Shown here: positions 1 to 6,677 of the stretch, piece after piece
Position numbering within the stretch: the first letter of the stretch is position 1
How the letters are laid out: each line of letters opens with the position of its first letter
NCBI GenBank assembly: GCA_934561515.1
Contig: CAKTGM010000036.1
Span: 1 to 14,599 of the forward strand
Length of the DNA: 14,599 nucleotides
From: an uncultured Oscillospiraceae bacterium
GTDB taxonomy: Bacteria > Bacillota > Clostridia > Oscillospirales > Oscillospiraceae
Direction of reading: 5' to 3'
The notes under the pieces: model-generated
What the model saw: only the letters and a program-made list of their open reading frames with translations
Told to the model about the DNA's origin: nothing
Database searches by the model: none
Program-made: the position numbers and the translations under genes

Positions 1-53
1 TTCTGCCCACAATACTTGGCTGGAGACGGCCCGGGAAGATAGGTAGCGCCAAC
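1..53 (+). rRNA. rrf: 5S ribosomal RNA, 3' part (5' end outside window)
   Basis: The first ~53 bases match the 3' half of a bacterial 5S rRNA as I know it from clostridia: an ATACTTGGCTGG segment, then GCCCGGGAAGATAGGT and a terminal GCGCCAAC that would pair with the molecule's 5' end. A terminator hairpin follows within a few bases, as expected at the end of an rrn operon. The 5' half is missing, so the closing stem cannot be checked. The mature 3' end is approximate (about 52-54). The identification rests on recognition, not on alignment. Confidence 0.8.
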
Positions 54-59
54 ACAAAA

Positions 60-91
60 AGAAGACACTCATTCGAGCGTCTTCTTTTTTT
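60..91 (+). terminator. Intrinsic terminator after 5S rRNA
   Basis: AGAAGAC (60-66) pairs with GTCTTCT (79-85). After one A.C mismatch, CTC pairs with GAG around an ATTC loop. Seven Ts run on from the stem (85-91). It directly follows the 5S end, so it probably closes the rRNA operon. The A-run before the stem could let it work weakly on the other strand. Confidence 0.85.
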
Positions 92-153
92 GCTTTTGAC
101 TGTTCTGCGCCGAATCCGCCCAAAGATCACTCATGATTTGGTCAACTTTTGCC

Positions 154-182
154 TTGACAACGCCTATGCGGGAGATTATAAT
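154..182 (+). promoter_or_regulatory. Sigma-A promoter of the MATE transporter gene
   Basis: TTGACA (154-159), a 17-bp spacer and TATAAT (177-182) form a perfect consensus promoter. The predicted start is near 189, giving a leader of about 34 nt. Together with the terminator at 60-91 this makes the transporter gene independent of the upstream rRNA operon. No operator-like repeat was seen around it. Confidence 0.9.
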
Positions 183-222
183 CTGCCAGTCAAAAAAGTA
201 GAATAAAAGGTAGCAAAGATTT

Positions 223-1701
223 ATGAAGAAAAACGGTATGCGCGCACTGTTTCGTCCGGTGGAGCTCACGCAGGGTGAGTGCTGGAAGACCGTTCTCGCG
301 TTTTCATTTCCCATTGTTATTTCCTACCTGCTCCAGCAGGTCTACACGATCAGCGACGCGGCCATCGTCGGCCAGACGCTCTCGGCACAGGAGGTCGCGG
401 GCGTCAACGATACATCCTCGCTGATCTTTATCTTTCTGCAATTTGCCTTCGGCGTCAGCGCCGGCTTCTGCGTGGTCACGTCCTGCAATGTGGGCGCGCA
501 CAATCCGGCGGGCGTGCGCCGCTCGATGACGACGCAGATCGTCCTCTCCGCTGCGCTGACGCTGCTGCTCACCGCGCTGGCGCTTGTGCTGCTCGACCCG
601 ATGCTCGCGTGGATCAACGTCACGCCCGACAGCCCCGAGGTCTACCGCGCGGCTTACACCTATTGCGCCATCATTTTTGCCGGCATCGGCGCGCAGCTCT
701 TCTATAACTTTATCTGCTCCTTCCTGCGCAGCATGGGCGACTCCGTCACGCCCCTGATGTTTCTGCTTTTTTCCACGGCCCTCAATGTTGGACTCGACCT
801 GCTGTTCATCGTTTCGTTCCGTTGGGGCGTGGCAGGCGCAGCCATTGCCACGGTGAGCGCGCAGCTCATCAGCACGCTCGGCTGCTTTGTTTATGCCTTC
901 ATGAAATATCCCGAGCTGCATTTGCAGCGCGAGGATTGGCGGATCACACGCCATGATGTCACGCGCCACATCATTCAGGGCGTGCCACTGGGACTTCAGT
1001 TCTCTGTGCTCGCCATCGGTATCATCGTGGTGCAGAGCATTGTCGTCCAGTTTGATATGCTGGGTGGCGTGATGGTCTCGAGCGCTGCGCAGAACGGCTT
1101 CGGCGCGGCCAATAAGGTCAACAACCTCCTCATGACGCCGCTCAACGGCCTCGGCTCGGCGATGACGAGCTTCACGGCGCAGAATCTCGGCGCGGGGGAC
1201 AGCAAACGGATCAAAAAGGGAACGCTCCAGTCCCTTGTCATCATGCTGATTCTATCGGGCATTTCTATTCTCGTCGGTCTCCTGCTGACGATCGACGGCG
1301 CGTACCTCTACATCTTCCTCAGCGCGGACAAGGTGACGGCCGAGACGATGCGCTTCGGCAATTCCTATCTCTATGTCGACCTTTCCCTCTATGTTTTCCT
1401 TGGCTTTATCTTCGTCGTGCGCAACTGTGTGCAGGGCATCGGAAAGCCGCAGTTCGTGCTGCTTGCGGGCGCGGCCGAGCTTGTCGCGCGTGTGGCAGTC
1501 TGCCTGCTGCTGCCCGCCGAGCTCGCGGGCGGCGTGGTGAGCGCGCAGGCGCCGCAGGCCGCGGTCTATGGCCTGTGCGCGGCAGACCCCTGCGCATGGA
1601 TCGCCGCGGACGCAGTCCTCTTCATCCCCTTTATGAAAAACATCATGCGGGAAAACTACGATTATCTCTACGGCAGCGGGCAGAAGCTCATCGACCGGTA
1701 A
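223..1701 (+). CDS. MATE family efflux transporter
   Basis: This 492-aa, very hydrophobic protein fits the 12-helix multidrug and toxic compound extrusion (MATE) family, cation-coupled antiporters of the inner membrane. The first helix bundle carries the typical start (FSFPIVISYLLQQVYTISD, about 27-45, then AAIVGQ), and the second half repeats the pattern with NKVNNLLMTPLNGLGSAM (298-314) and AQNLGAGDSKRIKKG (319-333). The C-terminal ADPCAWIAAD motif (454-463) is common in clostridial MATE proteins. Length is normal (about 450-490). The start at 223 has AAAAGG at 207-212. An in-frame Met six codons on is possible but has no better ribosome site. The gene is monocistronic, with its own consensus promoter and a hairpin after the stop. 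The substrate cannot be told from sequence: drugs, dyes and metabolites are all possible. Confidence 0.92.
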   Translation: MKKNGMRALFRPVELTQGECWKTVLAFSFPIVISYLLQQVYTISDAAIVGQTLSAQEVAGVNDTSSLIFIFLQFAFGVSAGFCVVTSCNVGAHNPAGVRRSMTTQIVLSAALTLLLTALALVLLDPMLAWINVTPDSPEVYRAAYTYCAIIFAGIGAQLFYNFICSFLRSMGDSVTPLMFLLFSTALNVGLDLLFIVSFRWGVAGAAIATVSAQLISTLGCFVYAFMKYPELHLQREDWRITRHDVTRHIIQGVPLGLQFSVLAIGIIVVQSIVVQFDMLGGVMVSSAAQNGFGAANKVNNLLMTPLNGLGSAMTSFTAQNLGAGDSKRIKKGTLQSLVIMLILSGISILVGLLLTIDGAYLYIFLSADKVTAETMRFGNSYLYVDLSLYVFLGFIFVVRNCVQGIGKPQFVLLAGAAELVARVAVCLLLPAELAGGVVSAQAPQAAVYGLCAADPCAWIAADAVLFIPFMKNIMRENYDYLYGSGQKLIDR

Positions 1702-1714
1702 AACTGCACGAAAC

Positions 1715-1749
1715 AGAACCCCTCCGCACAGTGCGTGCGGAGGGGTTCT
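1715..1749. terminator. Bidirectional hairpin terminator between convergent genes
   Basis: A perfect 15-bp stem (1715-1729 with 1735-1749) closes a 5-nt loop, 14 nt after the MATE stop. The T-tract on the plus side is short (TTGTGATCT) and the minus side has only broken T runs. It lies between the MATE gene and the convergent zincin gene, so it probably serves both, with stem strength making up for weak tails. Confidence 0.8.
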
Positions 1750-1791
1750 TGTGATCTATCATGGAATCTTGCGGCGCGGGGGATGCTTTTG

Positions 1792-2259
1792 TCACTCGAT
1801 GCTTTTTAACCCTTCGTAGAGGTCGTTGAAGGACCTTTCCTGACGGCATCTTCCGTAGGAGAGTTCTTTATTCTCGCCGAATTCCAGCAAGAAGCATTTG
1901 GTGAGCTCTTCCACGGTCTGCTCAAGCGTCATAAAAAACTGCTCATAGGCAAAGTTGCTTGCCGCCGAGCCTTCCTCGAAGCAATTTGCAATCAGCGACT
2001 CGGTCACCTGATCGAGCGGATACATTTTGATGTGCATCAGCTCGTGGACGAGGATCTCTTCAAAATTTTCCTCCTGCTTGGGATTGGCAATATTGAGAAG
2101 AATGACCGCCTTCCTGTCGGCGCAGTCGATCTTGATGTCGCCGGTTTTGGGCCATGCGGGGTCTTCCGCAAATTCAAGGCGGATATCCCACGCGGGCGTG
2201 ATCCTCAGCTTCCGGATATATTTTTCAAAAAGTGCGGTCAATGCCTGCTTTTCTGCCAT
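1792..2259 (-). CDS. Small HExxH zincin-like metalloprotein, function unknown
   Basis: A 155-aa soluble protein with no signal peptide or membrane segment. The centre carries EEILVHELMHIKMY (68-81), an HExxH zinc motif with ligands H72 and H76 and catalytic E73. The later EQTVEELT (113-120) could supply a third acidic ligand, as in zincins with a downstream E in an alpha helix. The layout (short beta N-terminus, motif helix, ligand helix) recalls SprT/phage-type minimal zincins, but I do not recognise a named family. The start at 2259 is chosen over one six codons upstream (2277) because GGGAGG sits 6 nt before it and would lie inside the longer ORF. It is the second gene of a minus-strand pair with the cyclase gene. 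The 84-nt gap has no convincing promoter, so co-transcription is likely. Confidence 0.78.
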   Translation of the reverse strand: MAEKQALTALFEKYIRKLRITPAWDIRLEFAEDPAWPKTGDIKIDCADRKAVILLNIANPKQEENFEEILVHELMHIKMYPLDQVTESLIANCFEEGSAASNFAYEQFFMTLEQTVEELTKCFLLEFGENKELSYGRCRQERSFNDLYEGLKSIE

Positions 2260-2265
2260 GGTATT

Positions 2266-2271
2266 CCTCCC
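2266..2271 (-). promoter_or_regulatory. Ribosome binding site fixing the zincin start
   Basis: Read on the minus strand, GGGAGG lies 6 nt before the ATG at 2259. It overlaps the extra codons of the longer reading frame, which has no such site, so it decides for the shorter 155-aa product. Confidence 0.85.
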
Positions 2272-2343
2272 GAGCATTCAAATCGCTGTGTCAAAGCGTA
2301 TCACATCGGCGCGAAGAACGCAAGCGTATGCCGCAGTTGCGCT

Positions 2344-2991
2344 TTAGTCCTCGAACCACGCGACCGCGCGGATGGGCGAGCCGTCGCAGTTTTCAAGCCT
2401 CAGCGGGAAGCAGCCGAAGGAAAAGAGGCCGCTGCCGCATTTGTCGAGATCCTTGAGATTCTCAATATTGACGATATCCTTGTGCGCGAAAAGCTTTTTG
2501 TGCCGTGTCAGGTTTTCGTCCGCGATGGGGTCGAGGCCGATCACGTCAAAGCCGATGCCCTTATAGTCGCCCGCGATGATGTAGTCCATTGCCGCATCAT
2601 CGAGGCAGGGGTAGTCGCCAAAGTAGGCGTCCGTGCCCCAGCGCTTGTCCCAGCCGAGGTGAAAAAGCAGGAAATCCGCCTTTTCCGCGTCATTTCCGTA
2701 GGCGAGGATGCGCTCAAGCGGGATGGCCTCGCCCTCTTTTAAGTCGCTGCACTCGATGACGAGCGCCTTGCCGATGAACTGCGAGGCGGGGAAGGCGTCG
2801 AGCGTTGTGCGGCCGGCAAAAAGGTGCGCGGGCGGGTCCATGTGCGTGCCCGTGTGGGTGTACATGGTCAGCTTCGTCTCCTTGAAGCCGTCCTTTTCGT
2901 AGGTGTTCGCGCCCGCGAGGACCGGCGGCTCCGTGCCGGGATAGACGGGCATATTTTCGGAAATGCTGTGCGTGAGATCGATGACGCGCAT
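2344..2991 (-). CDS. Cyclase family protein (kynurenine formamidase-like metallohydrolase)
   Basis: A 215-aa cytosolic protein of the cyclase/kynurenine formamidase fold (Pfam PF04199). The signature metal site HTGTHMDPPAH spans residues 46-56, giving likely ligands H46, H50, D52 and H56. The N-terminal DLTHSISENMPVYPGTEPP and the C-terminal DGSPIRAVA are also family hallmarks. Length is normal (about 205-220). Members hydrolyse amides or lactone-like bonds, for example N-formylkynurenine, but many clostridial members have no known substrate, and no tryptophan-degradation gene is nearby, so a formamidase role is not supported here. The start has AAGGAAGG 7 nt upstream. It is the first gene of a pair with the zincin, under its own promoter at 3054-3082. 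Confidence 0.92.
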   Translation of the reverse strand: MRVIDLTHSISENMPVYPGTEPPVLAGANTYEKDGFKETKLTMYTHTGTHMDPPAHLFAGRTTLDAFPASQFIGKALVIECSDLKEGEAIPLERILAYGNDAEKADFLLFHLGWDKRWGTDAYFGDYPCLDDAAMDYIIAGDYKGIGFDVIGLDPIADENLTRHKKLFAHKDIVNIENLKDLDKCGSGLFSFGCFPLRLENCDGSPIRAVAWFED

Positions 2992-3053
2992 GAGAAGACC
3001 TTCCTTTCTTCGTGACGGCTTACCCGTTTTCTGCGAATATCGTGAATAAATAT

Positions 3054-3082
3054 ATCATACGCGCGCTTTTCCTTTCAGTCAA
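3054..3082 (-). promoter_or_regulatory. Promoter of the cyclase-zincin unit
   Basis: On the minus strand TTGACT (3082-3077), a 17-bp spacer and TATGAT (3059-3054) form a strong sigma-A promoter, about 63 nt before the cyclase start. Its -35 is only 27 bp from the -35 of the divergent PrsW promoter, so a regulator bound between them could affect both. Confidence 0.85.
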
Positions 3083-3109
3083 GCGGGAAAATATCCGAAT
3101 GCGCCCGCG

Positions 3110-3138
3110 TTGACAAATTCCGCTGCGGCTGGTATGCT
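3110..3138 (+). promoter_or_regulatory. Promoter of the PrsW-like protease gene
   Basis: TTGACA (3110-3115), a 17-bp spacer and TATGCT (3133-3138) give a good sigma-A promoter. The expected start is near 3145, about 26 nt before the ATG. The start lies inside a 15-bp palindrome annotated separately. The arrangement is back to back with the cyclase promoter. Confidence 0.85.
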
Positions 3139-3151
3139 TGGTGATACCAAG
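3137..3151. promoter_or_regulatory. Operator-like palindrome over the PrsW start site
   Basis: CTTGGT-GAT-ACCAAG is a perfect 6+3+6 inverted repeat that begins in the last bases of the -10 element and covers the predicted start. A second, overlapping inverted repeat (GGTAT at 3131, ATACC at 3144) adds symmetry. This position suits a repressor. The TTGGT/ACCAA half-sites recall some GntR-type operators, but no regulator gene is in the window. An mRNA 5' hairpin is the alternative. Confidence 0.5.
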
Positions 3152-3170
3152 ATAGGAGGTAAGAGGCTGT

Positions 3171-3917
3171 ATGTTCCTTTTTTATGTAAACCCCATTCTG
3201 ATCGCCGCGGCGGTTATTCCCGCCATCGTCCTCCTGCGCTTTGTCTACCGGGAGGACCGGCTCGACAGGGAATCGCCGGGGATGCTCCTCTCGCTCGTGC
3301 TCTTCGGCATCCTTGCGACCTTCGGCGCGCTCATCGCCGAGCAGATCGGCGAGAGCGTTCTTGCGCTGCTGGTGCCGCCCTACACGCGGGCGTACAACGC
3401 CGTTCTCTATTTCGTCGTGGTCGCCTTGTCGGAGGAGGGCTTTAAGTACCTCCTGCTCAAAAAGCGCACCTGGTGGTCGCGGGAGTTCAACTGCCAGTTC
3501 GACGGCGTTGTGTACGCGGTCTTCGTCTCGCTGGGCTTTGCCCTGTGGGAGAACATCAGCTATGTTGTCATGTACGGCCTCGGCACGGCGCTCGTCCGCG
3601 CGGTCACGGCGATCCCGGGACACGCCTGCTTCGGCGTCTTCATGGGCGCATTTTACGGCCTTGCCAAGCGCTACGACAATTTCGGCGACGAATACCGCAG
3701 CCGCCGCTGCCGCCGCCTCGCCGTTGCGGTGCCGGTGGTGCTCCACGGCTGCTACGACTATATTGCGACCTACGAATACGACGGCTATGCGTGGATCTTC
3801 GTCGGCTTTGTCGTGCTGCTCTTTGCCGCGGCCTACCGCATGATCAAGCGCCTCGCGCGCGATGACCGCTTCATCGACGGCGACGACTACAACTACTACA
3901 ACGGCCCCGAGCTCTGA
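3171..3917 (+). CDS. PrsW family intramembrane metalloprotease
   Basis: A 248-aa polytopic membrane protein with the motif set of the PrsW family (CPBP/Abi-like superfamily): EEGFKYLLL with E88, E89 and K92; FDGVVYAVFVSLGFALWENISY (written in parts: FDG 110-112, EN 127-128); H151 in AIPGHACFGV; and H192/D196 in LHGCYDY. These residues line the putative active site in the membrane. Bacillus PrsW cleaves the anti-sigma factor RsiW; here no sigma/anti-sigma pair is adjacent, so the substrate is unknown. AGGAGGT lies 10 nt before the ATG. The C-terminal tail is hydrophilic (DDRFIDGDDYNYYNGPEL) and probably cytosolic. The gene is monocistronic, with its own promoter, a start-site palindrome and a strong terminator. 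It could equally be a CPBP-like protein without RsiW-type activity. Confidence 0.88.
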   Translation: MFLFYVNPILIAAAVIPAIVLLRFVYREDRLDRESPGMLLSLVLFGILATFGALIAEQIGESVLALLVPPYTRAYNAVLYFVVVALSEEGFKYLLLKKRTWWSREFNCQFDGVVYAVFVSLGFALWENISYVVMYGLGTALVRAVTAIPGHACFGVFMGAFYGLAKRYDNFGDEYRSRRCRRLAVAVPVVLHGCYDYIATYEYDGYAWIFVGFVVLLFAAAYRMIKRLARDDRFIDGDDYNYYNGPEL

Positions 3918-3928
3918 AGCTGAAACGG

Positions 3929-3969
3929 AAAAGCGCCCGCTCACCTTTTGGGTGAGCGGGCGCTTTTTT
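3929..3969. terminator. Bidirectional intrinsic terminator (PrsW gene / S9-GNAT unit)
   Basis: A 17-bp perfect stem (3929-3945 with 3951-3967) closes a TTTTG loop. Six Ts end the plus strand (3964-3969) and the flanking A-run gives four Ts on the minus strand. It sits 11 nt after the PrsW stop and about 29 nt beyond the GNAT stop, so it can end both convergent transcripts. Confidence 0.93.
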
Positions 3970-3997
3970 GCCATATGGGATATCGCGCTGCAATGCG

Positions 3998-4492
3998 TCA
4001 GCTGCGCGCGAGAAAATCGAACGCAACAAGCGAAAGACCGTCCGCGGCGTTGTGGATCGTGCCGCACCTTTGAAAGCCGTAGGCTTCAAGAAGGGATTGC
4101 ATCGTGCGGTTGTCTGCGTGCGTGTCGGCGCGCAGATAGTCGACTTTTGCGGTGCAGAAGTCGAAGCAGGCCTTGGAAAGCCCGCGCGCCCGCCCGTTGG
4201 AGGCAAGGCGATGGACGGTGCCGTAGGGCGCGTCCAGCCGCCATGCGCCGTCTTCGATCACGCGGTAGCTCTCATCCTCGCCGAGAATGAAGGCGAACGT
4301 GCCGATGATCTCCCCGCCGTCGACGAAGACATAGCTGCTGCCATTTGCAATGTCGCGCGCCAAGGTGGCGCGGTCGGGGTAGCTCTCATCCCACTGCGAG
4401 GCGTTGCCGTTTTCCTTCATGTAGCGCTTGGCGGAGGCGTAGATCTCCATGATGGCGTCTGCGTCGCGCTCTGTGCTCTTGCGAATTTCCAT
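3998..4492 (-). CDS. GNAT family N-acetyltransferase
   Basis: A 164-aa soluble protein of the GCN5-related N-acetyltransferase fold, which transfers acetyl from acetyl-CoA to an amine. It starts with the usual MEIRKSTERDADAIMEIY strand-helix. Motif A, the acetyl-CoA pyrophosphate loop, is VHRLASNGRARGLSKA (93-108), where the classical QxxGxG/A signature is degenerate (SNGRARG). The C-terminal part LRADTHADNRTMQSLLEAYG (120-139) with GFQRCGTI is typical of the subfamily often labelled as small-molecule or protein acetyltransferase. AAGGAAGGG lies 9 nt before the ATG. It follows the S9 peptidase gene by 32 nt with no promoter between, so it is very likely co-transcribed. The substrate cannot be predicted. 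Confidence 0.9.
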   Translation of the reverse strand: MEIRKSTERDADAIMEIYASAKRYMKENGNASQWDESYPDRATLARDIANGSSYVFVDGGEIIGTFAFILGEDESYRVIEDGAWRLDAPYGTVHRLASNGRARGLSKACFDFCTAKVDYLRADTHADNRTMQSLLEAYGFQRCGTIHNAADGLSLVAFDFLARS

Positions 4493-4524
4493 GCGGTTTG
4501 ACCCTTCCTTTCCTGCGGGGGCGT

Positions 4525-6489
4525 TTATCCGCGGTGCTGTTCAAACCAGGTCGTGATCTCGTTTAAGCGGCGGATGCGGTGCTTGGGCTTGCCGCTGCGC
4601 GAAAGCTCGTGGTTCTCGCCGCGGAAGAGGACGAGACGGCTCTCCACGCCGTGCGCGATGAGCGCGGAGTACATCTGATAGCCCTGATCGACGGGGCAGC
4701 GGTAGTCCTCGAAGGAGTGGAGGAAGAGCGTCGGCGTTTTGACCTGATCGGCGTACTTGAGGGGGCTGTGCCACCAGAACTTCTGCACATCCGGCCAGAT
4801 GGTCGAGCCGCACTGGTCCTCGGAGAAGTCGGGGCCAATGTCGGACACGCCGTAGAAGCTCGTCCAGTTCGAGATCGAGCGCTGGCTGGCGCAGGCGCGG
4901 AAGCGGTCGGTGTGGCCGATGATCCAGTTGGTCATGAAGCCGCCGTAGGAGCCGCCGGTCTCAAAGAGATTGTTCGCGTCCATCTCGGGATAGTGCGCGA
5001 GCGCCGTGTCGCAGAAGGCCATGAGGTCTTCATAGTCCACCGTGCCGTACTTGCCGCGGATGTCCATGAATGCGCCGCGCCCGTCGCTGCCGGTGGGGTT
5101 GCAGAAGATGACAAAGTAGCCTCGGCTGGCCCAGTACTGCATCTCGTGGTAGAAGACAGGGCCGTAGACGGTCTTGGGCCCGCCGTGAATGTCGAAAATG
5201 ACGGGATACTTCTTGCCTGCTTCAAAGTCCATCGGCTTGAGGATGAAGCCGTGCACCTCGTGCTCGCCGCACATGAAGTAGAGCTTTTCGGGCTGGGCGA
5301 CATATTTGCCGCGCAGTGCCGCGTCGTTGAAGCGCGTGACGCGGCGGCCCTCTTCATTATAAAGCTCCTGCGGCTTCATATCCCAGAGCGCGCAGAGCAG
5401 CATCCTGCCCTTGCAGCGGTCGAAGCTGTCGATAGAACCCTCGCGCACGAGAACGGGGGAGACCTCGCCGTCTTCGAGCTGATAAAGCCCCGCGCCGTCA
5501 AAGCGCGTGGAGATGAAGTACAGCACATCGCCGTCCATCTTCATCACGCGGCCGCCGCCGTGGCGGACGTCGCTGCCGACGGACGAGCCGATGGCCTCGC
5601 CGTAGACGGCGTAGGGAGAAACGGCGAGCGTTTCATAGTCGAGCTTGTAGAAGTCGCAGTCCGTGTTCATGCCGTACTTGCCGTCGGCGGCGGCGAGCAG
5701 CAGGAACGATGCGCCGAGGGCGTAGGTCTCGATGACAAAGTCGCTCCGGCTTTTCACGACGCTCTCCTGCCTGCGCGATGCAAGCGCCATGCGGTAAATG
5801 CTTTCGCCGCCAAAGTGCGCGGGGCGGGGGCAGGACACATCGAGCAGGCTGTAGTAGACGGTCTTCTTATCCTCCGTGAGCTGCACGTCGGATACGTTGA
5901 AGCCTTTCTCCGTCAGGCGGGTGAGGGACTTCTTCTTCGCGTCGTAATAGAAAAGGCTCTCGTATGCGCCGCGGGTATAGGTGCCGCCGTTCCACCACCA
6001 GGGGAGCTGCTCGATGACCTCGTAGTCCTCGTTTTCCTTCTTCGCGTCCTCATAGGCCTTGGCAAGCTTCTTGTCGCCCTTGTAGAGTTCTTCAAAGCCG
6101 GGGAAGGTCGAGCCGACAACGAGCAGGTCGCCGCCCGGCAGAGGATGGACGGCGGACACGGGAATGGGGAAGGTGAAGGCGAGCTCCGCCTCGCCGCCGT
6201 CGAGCGCGATGCGATAGTAGCGGCTCTGGAGCGAGGGCTCCTTCTCGCCCTCGCGGTCGGCCGCGAAGAGGACGGTGTTCTCGTCAAGATAGCAGAAGGA
6301 AGCTTCCTTCCCGCCGCCGGTCAGCGCGCGGACGGCGCCGTCCCTGAGCGTGTAGAGGCGGGATTCGTAGCAGTTCTTGTCTTTCTTCGCCTGGCTTACG
6401 GTGAAGCAGGCGCTGCTCCCCTCGGGGGAGAAGGTCACGTTCGCAAGCGAGCGGATCGCGCAGAAATCGTCGATGGCGATAGGTCTCAT
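4525..6489 (-). CDS. S9 family peptidase (acylaminoacyl-peptidase / prolyl oligopeptidase type)
   Basis: A 654-aa two-domain serine peptidase. Roughly residues 1-390 are repeated beta strands, consistent with a beta-propeller that gates the site. The remainder is an alpha/beta hydrolase with the DIHGGP oxyanion strand, nucleophile S514 in GGSYGGFMTNW, acid D595 in FEDYRCPVDQG and H627 in GENHELSRSGKPKHR. This is the S9C pattern. No signal peptide is evident, so it probably cleaves short peptides in the cytosol, feeding amino-acid recycling. The start at 6489 (MRPIAIDDF) has AAAGGAG 10 nt upstream. The reading frame extends 40 codons further up, but that stretch crosses the promoter and a GC hairpin and is not protein-like. 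It is the first gene of a unit with the GNAT gene. Confidence 0.93.
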   Translation of the reverse strand: MRPIAIDDFCAIRSLANVTFSPEGSSACFTVSQAKKDKNCYESRLYTLRDGAVRALTGGGKEASFCYLDENTVLFAADREGEKEPSLQSRYYRIALDGGEAELAFTFPIPVSAVHPLPGGDLLVVGSTFPGFEELYKGDKKLAKAYEDAKKENEDYEVIEQLPWWWNGGTYTRGAYESLFYYDAKKKSLTRLTEKGFNVSDVQLTEDKKTVYYSLLDVSCPRPAHFGGESIYRMALASRRQESVVKSRSDFVIETYALGASFLLLAAADGKYGMNTDCDFYKLDYETLAVSPYAVYGEAIGSSVGSDVRHGGGRVMKMDGDVLYFISTRFDGAGLYQLEDGEVSPVLVREGSIDSFDRCKGRMLLCALWDMKPQELYNEEGRRVTRFNDAALRGKYVAQPEKLYFMCGEHEVHGFILKPMDFEAGKKYPVIFDIHGGPKTVYGPVFYHEMQYWASRGYFVIFCNPTGSDGRGAFMDIRGKYGTVDYEDLMAFCDTALAHYPEMDANNLFETGGSYGGFMTNWIIGHTDRFRACASQRSISNWTSFYGVSDIGPDFSEDQCGSTIWPDVQKFWWHSPLKYADQVKTPTLFLHSFEDYRCPVDQGYQMYSALIAHGVESRLVLFRGENHELSRSGKPKHRIRRLNEITTWFEQHRG

Positions 6490-6498
6490 AAGCGGAAA

Positions 6499-6506
6499 AC
6501 TCCTTT
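6499..6506 (-). promoter_or_regulatory. Ribosome binding site fixing the S9 peptidase start
   Basis: AAAGGAG, read on the minus strand, lies about 10 nt before the ATG at 6489. It lies within the upstream reading-frame extension and supports the 654-aa product. It is just downstream of a GC-rich hairpin at 6513-6530. Confidence 0.75.
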
Positions 6507-6512
6507 CATCGG

Positions 6513-6530
6513 GCGCGCCGGGGGGCGCGC
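6513..6530 (-). other. GC-rich hairpin in the S9 peptidase leader
   Basis: GCGCGCC (6513-6519) pairs with GGCGCGC (6524-6530) across a four-base loop. It lies between the predicted transcription start (about 6537) and the ribosome site. An all-GC 7-bp stem so near the 5' end could stabilise the mRNA or modulate ribosome loading. There is no T-tract, so it is not a terminator. Confidence 0.6.
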
Positions 6531-6543
6531 ATCTCATGAAGGC

Positions 6544-6572
6544 ATCATACCACAGCGGCGGGAACATTGCAA
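6544..6572 (-). promoter_or_regulatory. Promoter of the S9 peptidase-GNAT unit
   Basis: On the minus strand TTGCAA (6572-6567), a 17-bp spacer and TATGAT (6549-6544) form a good sigma-A promoter, with a start near 6537 and a leader of about 48 nt. It is divergent from the rpoB promoter, with the two -35 elements about 70 bp apart. Confidence 0.75.
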
Positions 6573-6599
6573 TGCGAAGGGAAAACCGTCGAAGCATAC

Positions 6600-6629
6600 A
6601 AAAAAACATCTGCCGGAACCGCAGATGTT
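6600..6629 (-). terminator. Minus-strand intrinsic terminator between divergent promoters
   Basis: AACATCTGC (6605-6613) and GCAGATGTT (6621-6629) form a 9-bp stem with a 7-nt loop. Read on the minus strand, the stem is followed by a run of Ts (complement of A6600-A6606). The plus strand has no T-tract after it. No minus-strand gene ends here: upstream on that strand are only the rpoB promoter and leader. It may insulate the S9 promoter from antisense transcription or end a small divergent RNA. Confidence 0.75.
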
Positions 6630-6642
6630 CACAAAAAATGGC

Positions 6643-6671
6643 TTGACTTTTCCGTGCCCGTTTGGTAAAAT
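6643..6671 (+). promoter_or_regulatory. Sigma-A promoter of the rpoBC operon
   Basis: TTGACT (6643-6648), a 17-bp spacer and TAAAAT (6666-6671) give a strong promoter with a predicted start near 6678. The -10 element lies within the left arm of an 11-bp inverted repeat (6662-6672 / 6766-6776). The promoter shows that rpoBC here is transcribed independently of any ribosomal-protein operon. Confidence 0.87.
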
Positions 6672-6677
6672 AAAGCG

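Noticed and set aside
1..222. MATE gene as part of the rRNA transcription unit
   Set aside because: A terminator directly after the 5S end and a perfect separate promoter at 154-182 argue for independent transcription.
304..969. A 221-codon open frame antisense to the MATE gene
   Set aside because: Composition is rich in R, D, A, E and H with no membrane or domain pattern, while the plus-strand frame is a clear transporter.
2260..2294. TTGACA on the minus strand (2294-2289) as a promoter for the zincin
   Set aside because: At the proper spacing the -10 position falls on the GGGAGG ribosome site, and no TATAAT-like hexamer is present. Co-transcription with the cyclase is simpler.
6490..6609. 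A 40-codon N-terminal extension of the S9 peptidase
   Set aside because: This stretch contains the promoter, the leader hairpin and the ribosome site. The ATG at 6489 with AAAGGAG is the better start.
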